This document shows, one piece after another, positions 15,848 through 24,430 of a stretch of DNA of 41,161 nt. The position numbers and the translations under genes are program-made. The notes beneath the pieces were generated by a model. It saw only the letters and a list, made by a program, of their open reading frames with translations. It did not search any database and was not told the origin of the DNA. This DNA is from Paenibacillus helianthi (GTDB lineage: Bacteria > Bacillota > Bacilli > Paenibacillales > Paenibacillaceae). Position 1 is the first letter of the stretch. Each line of letters starts with the position of its first letter. The stretch spans positions 1-41,161 of the forward strand of contig NZ_LVWI01000067.1 of the NCBI RefSeq assembly GCF_001909055.1, given 5' to 3'.

Positions 15848-17173
15848 TTGAAACGGATGAAATTACGTTGGCCCATGCACACCATTCTGCTGCTATTCCT
15901 GCTGTCTGCCGGCTGTGACGGCCGAGGCAATCCACAGGCCCTGCCCTCGCCAACCCCTGCCGGAGGTGAGAGACCATCGGAATTGTCCGGTACCATCGTA
16001 ATGCTGACGAACCGGATTGATTTGATTGAGAATGGGACGTTCAAAGGCTACGCCGATAAGTTCAAAAAGAAATATCCGGGAGCTAATGTGGAATTTGAGG
16101 GGTTGTCCAATTATGCCACTGACATTCTGGTCCGTCTGTCCACCAAGGATGCGGGGGATGTGCTGCTGCTTCCGGTGAACCTGCCGGCTAAAGAGCTGGG
16201 ACTTTTTTTTGAACCCCTGACCGATGAATTGGCTGCACAGGAGAAGTTCACCACCTTCGCCACGTATGACGGCAAAAGATATGGGTTGTCCACCGGCACC
16301 ACTACGAGCGGAATTGTCTACAACAAGCAGGCTTTTAAAAAAGCCGGGATTGAGAAGGTGCCTCAAACGCTTAATGAATTCTATGCAGCCAGCGCCAAGC
16401 TGAAGCAGGCAGGCATTATCCCGCTCTATATGAATTACGGTGCTGTCTGGCCGCTGCGGGATTGGGGCGACAACCTGGTTAATTATATGTCAGGCAATCC
16501 TGATTACCTGAACAATATGGTGCATGAGGACAGTCCCTGGAGGATCGGTAATGAATGGGGCCGGGCGCTTGAGATTGCCAGGACGATGCTTGCCAAAGGT
16601 TATGTGGAGGATCAGCTGTTCTCGAATAACTGGGAGATCTCCAAGACCATGCTGGCCAAGGGGGAGGCAGGGATGTATCTTCAGGGCAACTGGACGATCC
16701 GCCAGATTCTGGATGCCGGTGCGAAGTCTGAGGATATTGGCTTTTTCCCGTTCCCTTATGATAATAATACCAGCCATAACGCCTTGTTGAATCCCGATTG
16801 GTTCATAGGAGTAAGCAGGTACAGCAACAACAAGGAGCTTGCGATGGCCTGGGTGAAGTTTTTTGTAACCGAAACCTCTTATACCACGAAATCAGGGTTT
16901 CTGCCGGCTGACGATACGGAGGAGCCCTCGATGCCGCAATACAGCGAGTTTCTCTCCTATCATCCCAAGCTGATCGAGGCTACTGTGCAGTCAGACGCCT
17001 TCATCGACATGTCGAACCGGGCGAAGCTGTCCTTCTGGTCGGGAGATTATATCCAGGAGCTGCTTGCCGCACCGGATTTACAGAAGGCTTTTGACGAATT
17101 AAATGAGAAATGGAAAGAAGCACGGGCAGGCCAGCAGGCTTCTCCCGGACCGCAGGCGGCGGCTGTACAATAA
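15848..17173 (+). CDS. Family 1 extracellular solute-binding lipoprotein without permeases (putative co-sensor)
   Basis: 441 residues. A lipoprotein signal peptide ends in LLSAGC (lipidated Cys23), then a Pro/Ala-rich linker, then a sugar ABC binding-protein fold (GTIVMLTNRIDLIENG, DVLLLPVNLP, SGIVYNKQAFKKAGI). It is a clear paralogue of the importer's binding protein at 25586; both share the GDVLLLP, FFEPL and VYNKQ blocks and equal spacing. No permease or ATPase gene adjoins. It lies between a sensor kinase and a LacI regulator. This context suggests a sensing rather than, or besides, a transport role, like XylFII with LytS in Clostridium. TTG 15848 is preferred (GGAGGAG upstream); ATG 15857 is possible. 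Confidence 0.9.
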   Translation: MKRMKLRWPMHTILLLFLLSAGCDGRGNPQALPSPTPAGGERPSELSGTIVMLTNRIDLIENGTFKGYADKFKKKYPGANVEFEGLSNYATDILVRLSTKDAGDVLLLPVNLPAKELGLFFEPLTDELAAQEKFTTFATYDGKRYGLSTGTTTSGIVYNKQAFKKAGIEKVPQTLNEFYAASAKLKQAGIIPLYMNYGAVWPLRDWGDNLVNYMSGNPDYLNNMVHEDSPWRIGNEWGRALEIARTMLAKGYVEDQLFSNNWEISKTMLAKGEAGMYLQGNWTIRQILDAGAKSEDIGFFPFPYDNNTSHNALLNPDWFIGVSRYSNNKELAMAWVKFFVTETSYTTKSGFLPADDTEEPSMPQYSEFLSYHPKLIEATVQSDAFIDMSNRAKLSFWSGDYIQELLAAPDLQKAFDELNEKWKEARAGQQASPGPQAAAVQ

Positions 17174-17196
17174 AGATAATCTGGAGGTATTTTCCT

Positions 17197-18261
17197 ATGG
17201 CAAAAAAAGTGACCATGCAAAAAATCGCTGACCACCTCGGTGTATCCAAGTTCGTAGTCTCCAAATCGCTCTCCGGCAAAGGCGGCGTGAATGAAACCAC
17301 CCGGGAGCGGGTCATTCAAGCCGCATCACAGCTGGGGTATTTTACCCAGAAGAATGCATATGTGCAAAATGTCAAACGTCCGTCTCCGGCGTCCGGCAGT
17401 GACCGGGGGAAGCAATCTGTGCTCGTGCTGATGCCGAATATCCGGGCGCAGACCCAGGACTCCCTTTATTGGGGGAAAATTATCGATGGCATCGCGCTGG
17501 CTCTCGATCAGGAGGGTCTCGGCATGGTCATTGTCTCGGAGCACCGCGCCGATAACTTTATCCATATTCTCAATCCGGGTGGTCTGCTCGGTCTGGTGGG
17601 GGTGGGGCAGATTTCCACTTCACTCCTGCTGGAGGTGCACCGCATCGGTCTTCCGATGGTGCTGATTGACCATGAGGACCCGCTGATTCCCAGCGATACT
17701 GTGTTCGCCAACAACATTGATTCTATGACCCGGCTCAGCAACCATCTGATGGGCATCGGACATACGCTGTTTCATTTTATCGGCAATATCCGTTATTCCC
17801 GGAGTTTCCGTGACCGCTGGATCGGCTTCCGCAGTGCCCTTGAGGAGAATGATATGAGAACGCCAGCCGGTGACGACGAGATGCTGCTCCTGGAGGGCAT
17901 GGATGACGGCTCGTTCCGTGATGAATTCAAGCTCTGGATCACAAAACGCAAAAAAGCCAAAAGCCTGCCGACCGCACTTATCTGTGCCAATGACTCCACG
18001 GCCCTGGCCGTGTGTGAAGTCCTTAGAGAAGAAGGGATATCCATCCCCGCTGATATTTCAGTTACGGGTTTTGATAATATTGAGGATGCCATGCGCGGCG
18101 TTCCGCCGCTCACAACGGTACATGTACCCAAGGAAGCTATGGGCCGGGCCGCGGTAGAGAAGCTGCTGGGCCGTATCCACAACCCTTCTGCGCCACTGGA
18201 AAAAATTCTGATCTCCGCTGATATTGTCCACCGGGATTCGGTGACAGGACCGCGGGAGTAG
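17197..18261 (+). CDS. LacI-family transcriptional regulator
   Basis: 354 residues. The N-terminal LacI helix-turn-helix (VTMQKIADHLGVSKFVVSKSLSG, about residues 5-27, with hinge region to about 60) is followed by a periplasmic-binding-protein-like effector domain (VLVLMPNIRAQ, TALICANDSTALAVCEVLREEGI, ISVTGFDNIEDAM). ATG 17197 has GGAGGT at good spacing; 23 bp separate it from the binding-protein gene, so kinase, lipoprotein and regulator form one operon. Its probable operators are TGTAAGC-type palindromes such as 23152-23169 (inference). It likely represses mannan genes until an oligosaccharide or sugar effector binds. Confidence 0.93.
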   Translation: MAKKVTMQKIADHLGVSKFVVSKSLSGKGGVNETTRERVIQAASQLGYFTQKNAYVQNVKRPSPASGSDRGKQSVLVLMPNIRAQTQDSLYWGKIIDGIALALDQEGLGMVIVSEHRADNFIHILNPGGLLGLVGVGQISTSLLLEVHRIGLPMVLIDHEDPLIPSDTVFANNIDSMTRLSNHLMGIGHTLFHFIGNIRYSRSFRDRWIGFRSALEENDMRTPAGDDEMLLLEGMDDGSFRDEFKLWITKRKKAKSLPTALICANDSTALAVCEVLREEGISIPADISVTGFDNIEDAMRGVPPLTTVHVPKEAMGRAAVEKLLGRIHNPSAPLEKILISADIVHRDSVTGPRE

Positions 18262-18305
18262 CAGGTGCGGAATATGGAATTCGAGAAAATAAAGGAGGGG
18301 TGGAT

Positions 18306-18632
18306 ATGAGTTATGATGTACATATCACCAGGGCGGATCATTGGACCAATAGTGAGGCTAAGCCGATTTCTATAGAAGAATCCAAAGTCTATTTTGCCGC
18401 AAAAGCGGATTTCGAGTATATGAATAAGTTCTCGCACCAGACCCCCTTCGGAACTTTGACTATGGGCGGAGAGTTTTTCGTCTGGAATAGTAAGGATGGG
18501 AAGGTTCCATTTAGCTACCACGAGGGACGAATTACGGTTTCGCGAGCAGATGATTTTATTATCGGTAGGATGAAGCAGGTGGCACAAGAGCTGGATGCGA
18601 TCGTTCAGGGTGATGAGGGGGAACTATACTAA
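18306..18632 (+). CDS. Conserved hypothetical small protein
   Basis: 108 residues, soluble, no signal peptide or membrane segment. It begins MSYDVHITRADHWTNSEAKPIS and contains an aromatic-rich middle (GEFFVWNSKDGKVPFSY). It ends with an acidic, helical tail (IIGRMKQVAQELDAIVQGDEGELY). AGGAGGGG is 5-7 nt before ATG 18306. I do not recognise a characterised family; the opening resembles small hypothetical proteins common in Bacillota. It follows the LacI gene by about 45 bp and may be read from the same transcript. Confidence 0.75.
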   Translation: MSYDVHITRADHWTNSEAKPISIEESKVYFAAKADFEYMNKFSHQTPFGTLTMGGEFFVWNSKDGKVPFSYHEGRITVSRADDFIIGRMKQVAQELDAIVQGDEGELY

Positions 18633-18652
18633 TTAGGATATTGAATAGTCCA

Positions 18653-18754
18653 TCTGCTGCAGAAAGTACAATAGAACCGCCCCATTTTACCGCTAAAAGT
18701 GAATCTATTGTATTCTTTACATTATTCCGAAATCTGTTGTAAGAAATACAGCAG
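18653..18754 (+). repeat. Intergenic hairpin cluster (repeat type C)
   Basis: Two adjacent inverted repeats: AAAGTACAATAGA (18663-18675) pairs with TCTATTGTATTCTTT (18704-18718), and CTGTTGTA (18734-18741) with TACAGCAG (18747-18754). The 13-mer AAAGTACAATAGA recurs exactly at 24333-24345. No ORF or promoter stands out. It looks like a repeated intergenic element, unrelated to palindrome family A/B. Confidence 0.5.
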
Positions 18755-18833
18755 AAGTTGCTTAAGCATCGCTTGAAGCGCCTGTAGGATGCAAGCTTGC
18801 TATTTATCGTTCATGCACAGGGAGGTTGATAGA

Positions 18834-19622
18834 ATGACAGCAGCACTTATAGACCCGACAACACACAAAGACTGGATGATGCCGCATTCGTTCCAGTGGT
18901 ATGCCGGGCTGGGAAGTCTCACCGGGAAGTACGCCTATCCCTGGAATTCAACGATCACGGGGCCGGATGCAGAGCAGATATTTGCGCAGGAGGTCGCCGG
19001 AATGGTTCCGGGGAAAAAAGTGCTCGACGTTGGTTGCGGCCATGGCGATTTTACGGTTGGGTGGAGTCCTGTTGTCCAGCGCATAGTCGGCCTTGATGTT
19101 ACAGCCGATTTTATACATACCGCTAACAGCACTGCCCCTGCCAATGTGTCCTTTGTTACGGCTAATACCAAGATCAGGCTCCCTTTTGAGCAGAATGAGT
19201 TCGATTGTGCTTATAACCGTAAAGGGCCTACATCCGCATACCCTGAGCTAACCAGAATTATTCGAAAAGGAGGACAGCTGATCGCCCTCCACCCCGGTGA
19301 CCGGTTGTCTCCTGAATTGTCAATCCTGTTCCCTGGGTTGTATGGTCCACGGCAGGAAGGGACTCCCGTATTGGACAAGATTAAGCAGCGGCTTGATGCG
19401 AGCGGATTTGCTGAAGCTGAAATAGAGACGGTGCTCAGTACACAGTACCTGCATGGGCCTATAGACCTTGTACGCCTTCGCTGCTTTGGGCAAACGTCTG
19501 CCGTACATGAAATGGTTATGGAGAGCAGTCTGCCAGAGATCAGCCGGATCTTCGCTCAGCATCAGACTGCCCATGGCCTGCCGACCACGGTAGAATATTA
19601 CATCGTGCGGGCTACAGTTTAG
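18834..19622 (+). CDS. Class I SAM-dependent methyltransferase
   Basis: 262 residues. The Rossmann SAM-binding motif I is VLDVGCGHGDFT (about residues 62-73), motif II acidic residue in RIVGLDVTADFI, and post-motif FDCAYNRKGPTSAYPELTRIIRKGG corresponds to the family pattern before strand 5. Resembles methyltransferase type 11 proteins; the substrate cannot be read from the sequence. ATG 18834 has GGGAGGTTG upstream. It is followed 58 bp later by a P-loop kinase-like gene in the same direction, possibly cotranscribed. Confidence 0.85.
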   Translation: MTAALIDPTTHKDWMMPHSFQWYAGLGSLTGKYAYPWNSTITGPDAEQIFAQEVAGMVPGKKVLDVGCGHGDFTVGWSPVVQRIVGLDVTADFIHTANSTAPANVSFVTANTKIRLPFEQNEFDCAYNRKGPTSAYPELTRIIRKGGQLIALHPGDRLSPELSILFPGLYGPRQEGTPVLDKIKQRLDASGFAEAEIETVLSTQYLHGPIDLVRLRCFGQTSAVHEMVMESSLPEISRIFAQHQTAHGLPTTVEYYIVRATV

Positions 19623-19680
19623 AGTAGTCGATGGCCGGGAAACGCTGCTGAAGCAGGATGGCAAATGGAGGGGGGAGATT

Positions 19681-20532
19681 ATGAAACCGAAGTTAGTTCT
19701 GGTTGAGGGGCTACCAGGTTCCGGGAAAACAACAACGGCTCAAGTGGTTCATGAAATCCTTACGGAAATGAATCTTAAATCCCAACTGTTTTTAGAAGGG
19801 GATCTGGAGCATCCGGCTGATTATGATGGAGTCGCCTGTTTTACGAAAAGTGAATTTGATGAGCTATTGAGTACCCATGAAAAGTATAGGGATTTGTTGA
19901 GTAAACATGTGAATATACAAGGTAATAATTACTTCCTGGAATATCGGAAAATGAAAAATAAATTCGGGTCAACTTTCCCGGATGAATTACTGGATACAGT
20001 CGCCAAAACTGATGTGTATGAATTGCCGCTGGATCAGCACAGGAAAATCATAGCAGAGCGATGGGAGAAGTTTGCGGCAAATGTGATGAATGGCTCAGAC
20101 ACCTATATTTTTGATTGTTGTTTTATACAAAACCCTGTAACCATGGGGATGATTAAATATGGCACAAGGAGGCAAGACGTTATTAGTTATGTTACAGAAC
20201 TGGCTACGATTGTTGAACGTCTGAATCCACTGTTGATTTACGTGAAGCAGAGCGATCCTGATTATTCATTCAGAAAAGCTGTTGAGGAAAGGCCGAAAGA
20301 ATGGTCTGAGGGATTTATTGAATATTATACAAGCCAAGGGTATGGGAAAAAACAGGGTTGCACAGGGTTAGAAGGAACTTTACAGGTCCTGAAGGCAAGA
20401 AGTGGATTGGAAGAAGAAATAGTGAACAGCATCAAAATGGCCACGGAAATAGTGGATAACTCTTCTTATGATAAAAATGAATATAAGCAAATTTTAATGG
20501 GGATTGTATCACAACATTTCACTAACTTATAA
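19681..20532 (+). CDS. P-loop NTPase / kinase-like protein of unknown substrate
   Basis: 283 residues, soluble. A Walker A motif GLPGSGKTTTA lies at residues 10-20 (LVLVEGLPGSGKTTTAQVVHE), typical of small-molecule kinase folds. A strand DTYIFDCCFIQNP around 140-152 could supply the Walker B aspartate; LLIYVKQSDPDYSFRKAVEERP is reminiscent of a lid region. Family otherwise not recognised; similar proteins are usually annotated only as AAA or kinase-like. GGAGGGGGAG precedes the ATG. A bidirectional-looking terminator follows, facing the convergent GH130 gene. Confidence 0.75.
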   Translation: MKPKLVLVEGLPGSGKTTTAQVVHEILTEMNLKSQLFLEGDLEHPADYDGVACFTKSEFDELLSTHEKYRDLLSKHVNIQGNNYFLEYRKMKNKFGSTFPDELLDTVAKTDVYELPLDQHRKIIAERWEKFAANVMNGSDTYIFDCCFIQNPVTMGMIKYGTRRQDVISYVTELATIVERLNPLLIYVKQSDPDYSFRKAVEERPKEWSEGFIEYYTSQGYGKKQGCTGLEGTLQVLKARSGLEEEIVNSIKMATEIVDNSSYDKNEYKQILMGIVSQHFTNL

Positions 20533-20533
20533 C

Positions 20534-20571
20534 AAAGGCGGCCCAGTGGAATTCCACGGGGGCCGCCTTTT
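20534..20571 (+). terminator. Terminator after the P-loop gene
   Basis: AAAGGCGGCC / GGCCGCCTTT with an inner GTGGAATTCCAC palindrome; the A- and T-rich ends on both sides suggest possible use from either strand. Confidence 0.85.
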
Positions 20572-20617
20572 ACCTCTTCTTACTCTCTTATAAAAGAACT
20601 TCAGAAAACAACATTAA

Positions 20618-20705
20618 GGGTGAAGTAACGGAGGGGAAGTTTGGAACTGCAGGAGCGATAGCGACCGGAAGTCCAAACATTTCCCCGCAGTTACGTTCAA
20701 CACCC
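20618..20705 (+). repeat. Dispersed nested palindrome, copy A2 (short form)
   Basis: An 88-bp element at the convergent junction before the GH130 gene. Left arm GGGTGAAGTAACGGAGGGG and GTTTGGA pair with TCCAAAC, TTTCCCCGCAGTTACG and CACCC on the right. It shares nearly all its outer sequence with A1 but has only GGAGCGATAGCGACCGG in the centre, lacking the inner hairpin. Confidence 0.75.
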
Positions 20706-20711
20706 GATATG

Positions 20712-21896
20712 CTAGGCTTTCAGGTTCATTTTAACATTCCGGTCAATCATTGCAATCCGCTGCTGCACGCACGCATAGGAGCGAAGCGGGTCTTCAGGTG
20801 TATTCAGCACATAATCCAGCATCTGGTCAACCGTTGTGGTAGCCACGTGGATGCGGGTGTCGGAGGATGCATAATAGATGTAGATGTCTCCGTTATCCCG
20901 TGCGATCACGCCGTTGCAGAATACAACGTTGGATACATCGCCAACACGTTCTTCGCCATCGGGAGCGATGAAATGTCCGCCTGGTGCATGCGTGACTTTA
21001 TTAGGCTCTTCCAGATCGGACAGGAAGGCATACAGCACATAGCGCAGCCCTGCGGCGGTGTTACGGACACCGTGAGCAATGTGCAGCCAGCCGCGTGCTG
21101 TTTTGATTGGCGCCGGGCCTTGGCCGTTCTTCACTTCTTTGATCGTATGGTAATAACGCTGGTCCATGATGGACTCGCTGGTAATTACAGCGTTCTCGAT
21201 GGTATCTGACAATCCCCAGCCAATGCCGCCGCCGGAACCGGCGTCGATGAATCCATCCTGCGGACGGGTGTAGAAGGCATACTTGCCGTCAACAAACTCA
21301 GGGTGCAGCACCACATTGCGCTGCTGTGCAGAGCCGGTCTTCAGGTCAGCAAGGCGTTCCCAGGTCTTAAGATCCTTGGTACGGGTAATACCGCATTGGG
21401 CGACTGCGCTGGACAGATCACCATGAGGGGCATCCGGGTCTTTGCGTTCGGTGCAGAACAAGCCGTAAATCCATCCGTCCGCATGCTTCACGAGGCGCAT
21501 GTCATAGACGTTGATATCCGGGTCTTCCGTTTCAGGCAGCACTACCGGGTGATCCCAGAAGCGGAAGCCGTCCACGCCACTGTCGCTTTCGGCTACAGCG
21601 AAGAAGGATTTGCGGTCATTGCCTTCTACACGGGCAACAATATAAAATTTGCCGCTGAGCTCAATGGCTCCGGGATTGAAAATACCGTTAACCCCGATTC
21701 TTTCTGCGAAATAGGGGTTGGTCTCCGGATTGAAGTCGTAGCGCCAGATCAGCGGTGCGTGTTCAGCAGTGAGCAGCGGGTGCTGGTAGCGGTCATAGAT
21801 GCCGTTGCCGTAAGGAACCTTCTCATTTTTGCGGCCAATCAATGCCTCGTAGCGCTCCGTAAGCTTCTGTTTGCGTTCTTGAAAGTTTGCAGTCAT
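20712..21896 (-). CDS. GH130_1 4-O-beta-D-mannosyl-D-glucose phosphorylase
   Basis: 394 residues, cytoplasmic. Catalyses reversible phosphorolysis of Man-beta-1,4-Glc to alpha-mannose 1-phosphate and glucose. It follows the Bacteroides fragilis MGP pattern closely along its whole length: RYDFNPETNPYFAERIG, VEGNDRKSFFAVAES, NVYDMRL with the general acid Asp132, QQRNVVLHPEFVDGKYA, YTRPQDGFIDAGSGGGIGW, GPAPIKTARGWLHIAHGVR, YYASSDTRIHVATT. Assignment to subfamily 1 is therefore firm. ATG 21896 has AAGGAG upstream inside the end of the epimerase gene, whose stop is one base away, so the two are coupled. It completes the mannobiose pathway with the epimerase. Confidence 0.95.
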   Translation of the reverse strand: MTANFQERKQKLTERYEALIGRKNEKVPYGNGIYDRYQHPLLTAEHAPLIWRYDFNPETNPYFAERIGVNGIFNPGAIELSGKFYIVARVEGNDRKSFFAVAESDSGVDGFRFWDHPVVLPETEDPDINVYDMRLVKHADGWIYGLFCTERKDPDAPHGDLSSAVAQCGITRTKDLKTWERLADLKTGSAQQRNVVLHPEFVDGKYAFYTRPQDGFIDAGSGGGIGWGLSDTIENAVITSESIMDQRYYHTIKEVKNGQGPAPIKTARGWLHIAHGVRNTAAGLRYVLYAFLSDLEEPNKVTHAPGGHFIAPDGEERVGDVSNVVFCNGVIARDNGDIYIYYASSDTRIHVATTTVDQMLDYVLNTPEDPLRSYACVQQRIAMIDRNVKMNLKA

Positions 21897-21897
21897 T

Positions 21898-23127
21898 TTA
21901 TTTTGTCTCCTTTATAGTGGATGTTGAGGTAAGGCGTCCGATCATTTCAAAGCAGGCTCTGCTGTTATGATATGGACATTTCCAGGCGCTGACCTTGGGT
22001 GCATGGGCCAGCGGCTGTAGGGCTTCGTCAATCCCCCAATACCATTCGCCATACTTGTGGTCGACGATATATTTGTCAGTGAACGCCCAGGCATTCTCGG
22101 CAGCTTCCAGGAAGCGTTGATCACCCGTCAACTGGTACGCATTATAAAAGCCCACAATGGCTTCAGCCTGCGGCCACCAGTCTCTGGACTCTTCAGACTT
22201 GTCAATGAATCCGCTCTTGTCCGCTTCATTCCAGATTCCGCCATCCTCAGCAATGCCCTCGGCAAGCACGGCGTCGGCCATGGAAATAGCTACCTTGCGC
22301 ACACGCTGAAGCAGATCTTCATCTCCAAGCACTTCTGCGGCTTCAACCAGCAGCCAGCTGCCTTCGATATCGTGGCCAAAAGATATGCTCTCGGATTTGA
22401 CATGCCACTCTTCGTCCAGGAATAGGTGGAAATGTTTGCCGTCAGCATCAATGATGTGCTCCAGCATCGTTTCAATCAGTTCAGCCAGCTTGCTCTTCAG
22501 CTCTTCCGATTTCCATACCCGGTACAGGCCGGTGTAGCCCTCCAGCACATGCAGATGGGTATTCATAGATTTCTTCTCGTTCATATCCTTCGAGCTGAGA
22601 CTCAGATTATCTGTCATTTGCCATTCACGGGACAATGCTTCAATATAACCTTTATAAATGGGATCATAGCCGTACTTCTCTACCATATGGAACAGGTCAA
22701 CTGCTTGCTGCAGCGCATCAGCACGTCCCGTTGCATGATGGAATTCAGCAAGCGCATAAATGGCAAAAGAATGGCCGTAGATTTGTTTTTTCGGCTGGGA
22801 AGGGACTCCATACGCATCTACCATCCAGAACAAACCGCCGTGTTCTTTATCTATGAAATGCTGGTTCAGATAGTCGAAGGCACGTTCAGCCATCTTTAAG
22901 TATTCTGCTGTGCCATACAGGCGGTAAGCGCTCGCAAATGTCCATAGAATCCGCGCATTGAGCACAAGGCTTTTCTCGGCACCGGCAATGACATTCATCT
23001 GGTTGTCGATCTCGCCCACAAAGCCGCCATGTGCTTCATCCAGTGTGTGTTCCATCCAGAAGCGCAAAATATTGCCCTTCAGCTCTTCCTCCAGCTCGTT
23101 CAGCCATACCTGAGGTGAATTCTTCAT
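21898..23127 (-). CDS. Cellobiose 2-epimerase
   Basis: 409 residues of the N-acylglucosamine 2-epimerase superfamily, (alpha/alpha)6 barrel. Converts the reducing-end mannose of beta-1,4-mannobiose to glucose, giving mannosylglucose. Catalytic positions known in Rhodothermus cellobiose 2-epimerase are all found: Arg59, His191 (NTHLH), His252 (SFGHDIEGSW), Trp318 (WWPQAEA), Trp382 and His387 (YHNSRACFEM). ATG 23127 is chosen, with AAGGAG 11 nt upstream; the in-frame GTG at 23139 overlaps the ribosome site. Directly upstream of, and coupled to, GH130_1. A TGTAAGCA/TGCTTACA palindrome lies 25-42 bp ahead of the start. Confidence 0.94.
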   Translation of the reverse strand: MKNSPQVWLNELEEELKGNILRFWMEHTLDEAHGGFVGEIDNQMNVIAGAEKSLVLNARILWTFASAYRLYGTAEYLKMAERAFDYLNQHFIDKEHGGLFWMVDAYGVPSQPKKQIYGHSFAIYALAEFHHATGRADALQQAVDLFHMVEKYGYDPIYKGYIEALSREWQMTDNLSLSSKDMNEKKSMNTHLHVLEGYTGLYRVWKSEELKSKLAELIETMLEHIIDADGKHFHLFLDEEWHVKSESISFGHDIEGSWLLVEAAEVLGDEDLLQRVRKVAISMADAVLAEGIAEDGGIWNEADKSGFIDKSEESRDWWPQAEAIVGFYNAYQLTGDQRFLEAAENAWAFTDKYIVDHKYGEWYWGIDEALQPLAHAPKVSAWKCPYHNSRACFEMIGRLTSTSTIKETK

Positions 23128-23151
23128 TTTGTGGTTCACTCCTTAAAGTTT

Positions 23152-23169
23152 TGTAAGCATCTGCTTACA
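23152..23169. promoter_or_regulatory. Perfect 18-bp palindrome, probable LacI-family operator
   Basis: TGTAAGCA, TC, TGCTTACA: perfect dyad symmetry typical of LacI-family operators. It lies between the GH113 gene and the epimerase start on the minus-strand operon. No clear promoter was found beside it, so it may act by roadblock or with a weak internal promoter. Confidence 0.6.
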
Positions 23170-23207
23170 GCATTACTTCGTACAAAACCCGCTTCGGAAG
23201 CAAAAAC

Positions 23208-24158
23208 TTAAGTGGTGGTCTTGGAGCTGTAATACTCCTTAATAACACCTGCCGCCGATTTCCCGTACATGCAGTAGTCATCGTTCTCTGCTGCAGCCTC
23301 CAGTGGATACAGGCGTGCCGGCCAATCCCAGAGCATAAAGCCCTGGACCCAATCCCGGCCCTCGCAGCTGCGGAACATGGCCTCATAAAATCGCTTTTGT
23401 TCCTCCTCGCTCGGTTCACCCTTAAGTGACCAGTCGTTCGGGATGGCTGCACTGCCGGTGCGGCTTGGGCAGCCTGCTTCCATGAAGAAGAAGGGCTTGC
23501 CGCAGCGTTTCACCACTGCCTCAATCCGGTCAAGCTGTACTTCCCAGTCCAACTCGGGGTAATAGCCACTGGAGGAAATTACATCAAGGGCATCCCACCA
23601 GGTCACATTGTCCTCTTGATACTTGTCGCAATTATAAGTAAGGATTCCGCTGTACACTGTGCGGACTTCTGCAATCAAGGCCCGCCACTCCGCAGCCCGT
23701 CTGTCAGACATGACCAGCTCGCAGCCGATGCAGAACATCTCGCAACCGCTTTCTTCTGCAATCGCGGCAAAATGCAAAATAAAGGCAGTGTAAGAACTGA
23801 ACCAGTCCGACCATTTGGGCTCGCAGGGAACATCCTTATCGAAGAAATTGATGTGAGCGCGCCAAGTGCCGTCTGCACAATTCACAATCGGTTTCAGGCA
23901 TACCTTCAGACCAAGCGACTGCGCCTTGCGGATTGCCCATAAGACCTCATCGTCGGTAACCGTGGGGTTCTCCGCATAAGGAATTTCCGTGGATTGCGGA
24001 GTAGCCTGAACCGCACTGAAGGCGATAGCCGTCCAGTTCGCTCCAGTGACCGATTTCATAAGCTCCATTGAAGCTTCAGCTTCTTCATTTGCCCAGGTCC
24101 CGCGTGTGCCCATGAAACCCCAGGTAACGCCTCCGACATATTCATTCTGCAGTGACAT
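23208..24158 (-). CDS. GH113 beta-mannanase (intracellular)
   Basis: 316 residues, no signal peptide, so the enzyme should work in the cytoplasm on imported beta-1,4-mannooligosaccharides. TIM-barrel with GH113 features: start EYVGGVTWGFMG, general acid/base Glu147 in FCIGCELVMS, nucleophile Glu227 in FFFMEAGCPS, and VQGFMLWDWPARL near the end. Spacing of the two glutamates (80 residues) equals that of Alicyclobacillus AaManA. ATG 24158 has GCGAGG upstream. First gene of a minus-strand operon with the epimerase and GH130_1, driven by the promoter at 24271-24299. A small GCTTC/GAAGC hairpin follows it and may set relative expression. Confidence 0.9.
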   Translation of the reverse strand: MSLQNEYVGGVTWGFMGTRGTWANEEAEASMELMKSVTGANWTAIAFSAVQATPQSTEIPYAENPTVTDDEVLWAIRKAQSLGLKVCLKPIVNCADGTWRAHINFFDKDVPCEPKWSDWFSSYTAFILHFAAIAEESGCEMFCIGCELVMSDRRAAEWRALIAEVRTVYSGILTYNCDKYQEDNVTWWDALDVISSSGYYPELDWEVQLDRIEAVVKRCGKPFFFMEAGCPSRTGSAAIPNDWSLKGEPSEEEQKRFYEAMFRSCEGRDWVQGFMLWDWPARLYPLEAAAENDDYCMYGKSAAGVIKEYYSSKTTT

Positions 24159-24216
24159 CTCAGTAACCTCGCTTTGTCAGAATAGTAGGATAAAGGGATC
24201 GAAACATTTAGGCGTT

Positions 24217-24258
24217 TTGTTATCTTGTTATTACTAATTTGTTATTTAACAATAACAA
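24217..24258. promoter_or_regulatory. TTGTTAT box cluster between GH113 and response regulator
   Basis: Three plus-strand TTGTTAT copies (24217-24223, 24225-24231, 24239-24245) and one inverted copy (24252-24258). The last two form a perfect TTGTTATT/AATAACAA dyad with a 4-nt centre. They lie just downstream of the predicted GH113 transcription start and upstream of the divergent regulator gene. Confidence 0.5.
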
Positions 24259-24270
24259 GAATATAATTTA

Positions 24271-24299
24271 GTTATAACCCTTTTCGGGAGTGATTTCAA
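24271..24299 (-). promoter_or_regulatory. SigA-type promoter of the GH113-epimerase-GH130_1 operon
   Basis: On the minus strand: TTGAAA, a 17-nt spacer, TATAAC. Predicted start near 24264, giving a leader of about 105 nt that includes the TTGTTAT boxes. Confidence 0.7.
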
Positions 24300-24385
24300 G
24301 GGTAAAATGGGTAAAGTAAATTCAAGACTAGAAAAGTACAATAGAGCACATATGCTAATGAGAAAATGAAGCTTATAATTGATAA

Positions 24386-24399
24386 TGATAGCGCAAACA
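24386..24399 (+). promoter_or_regulatory. cre-like site upstream of the response regulator
   Basis: TGATAGCGCAAACA agrees with the cre consensus TGWAARCGYTWNCW at 12 of 14 positions and sits about 30 nt before the start codon, after a TATAAT at 24374-24379. Confidence 0.4.
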
Positions 24400-24430
24400 T
24401 TTGTGGATGCAACTAGACTGGAGGCGATTT

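Noticed and set aside
20709..21209. Plus-strand open frames inside GH130_1 and the epimerase
   Set aside because: Antisense shadows of strongly conserved enzymes.
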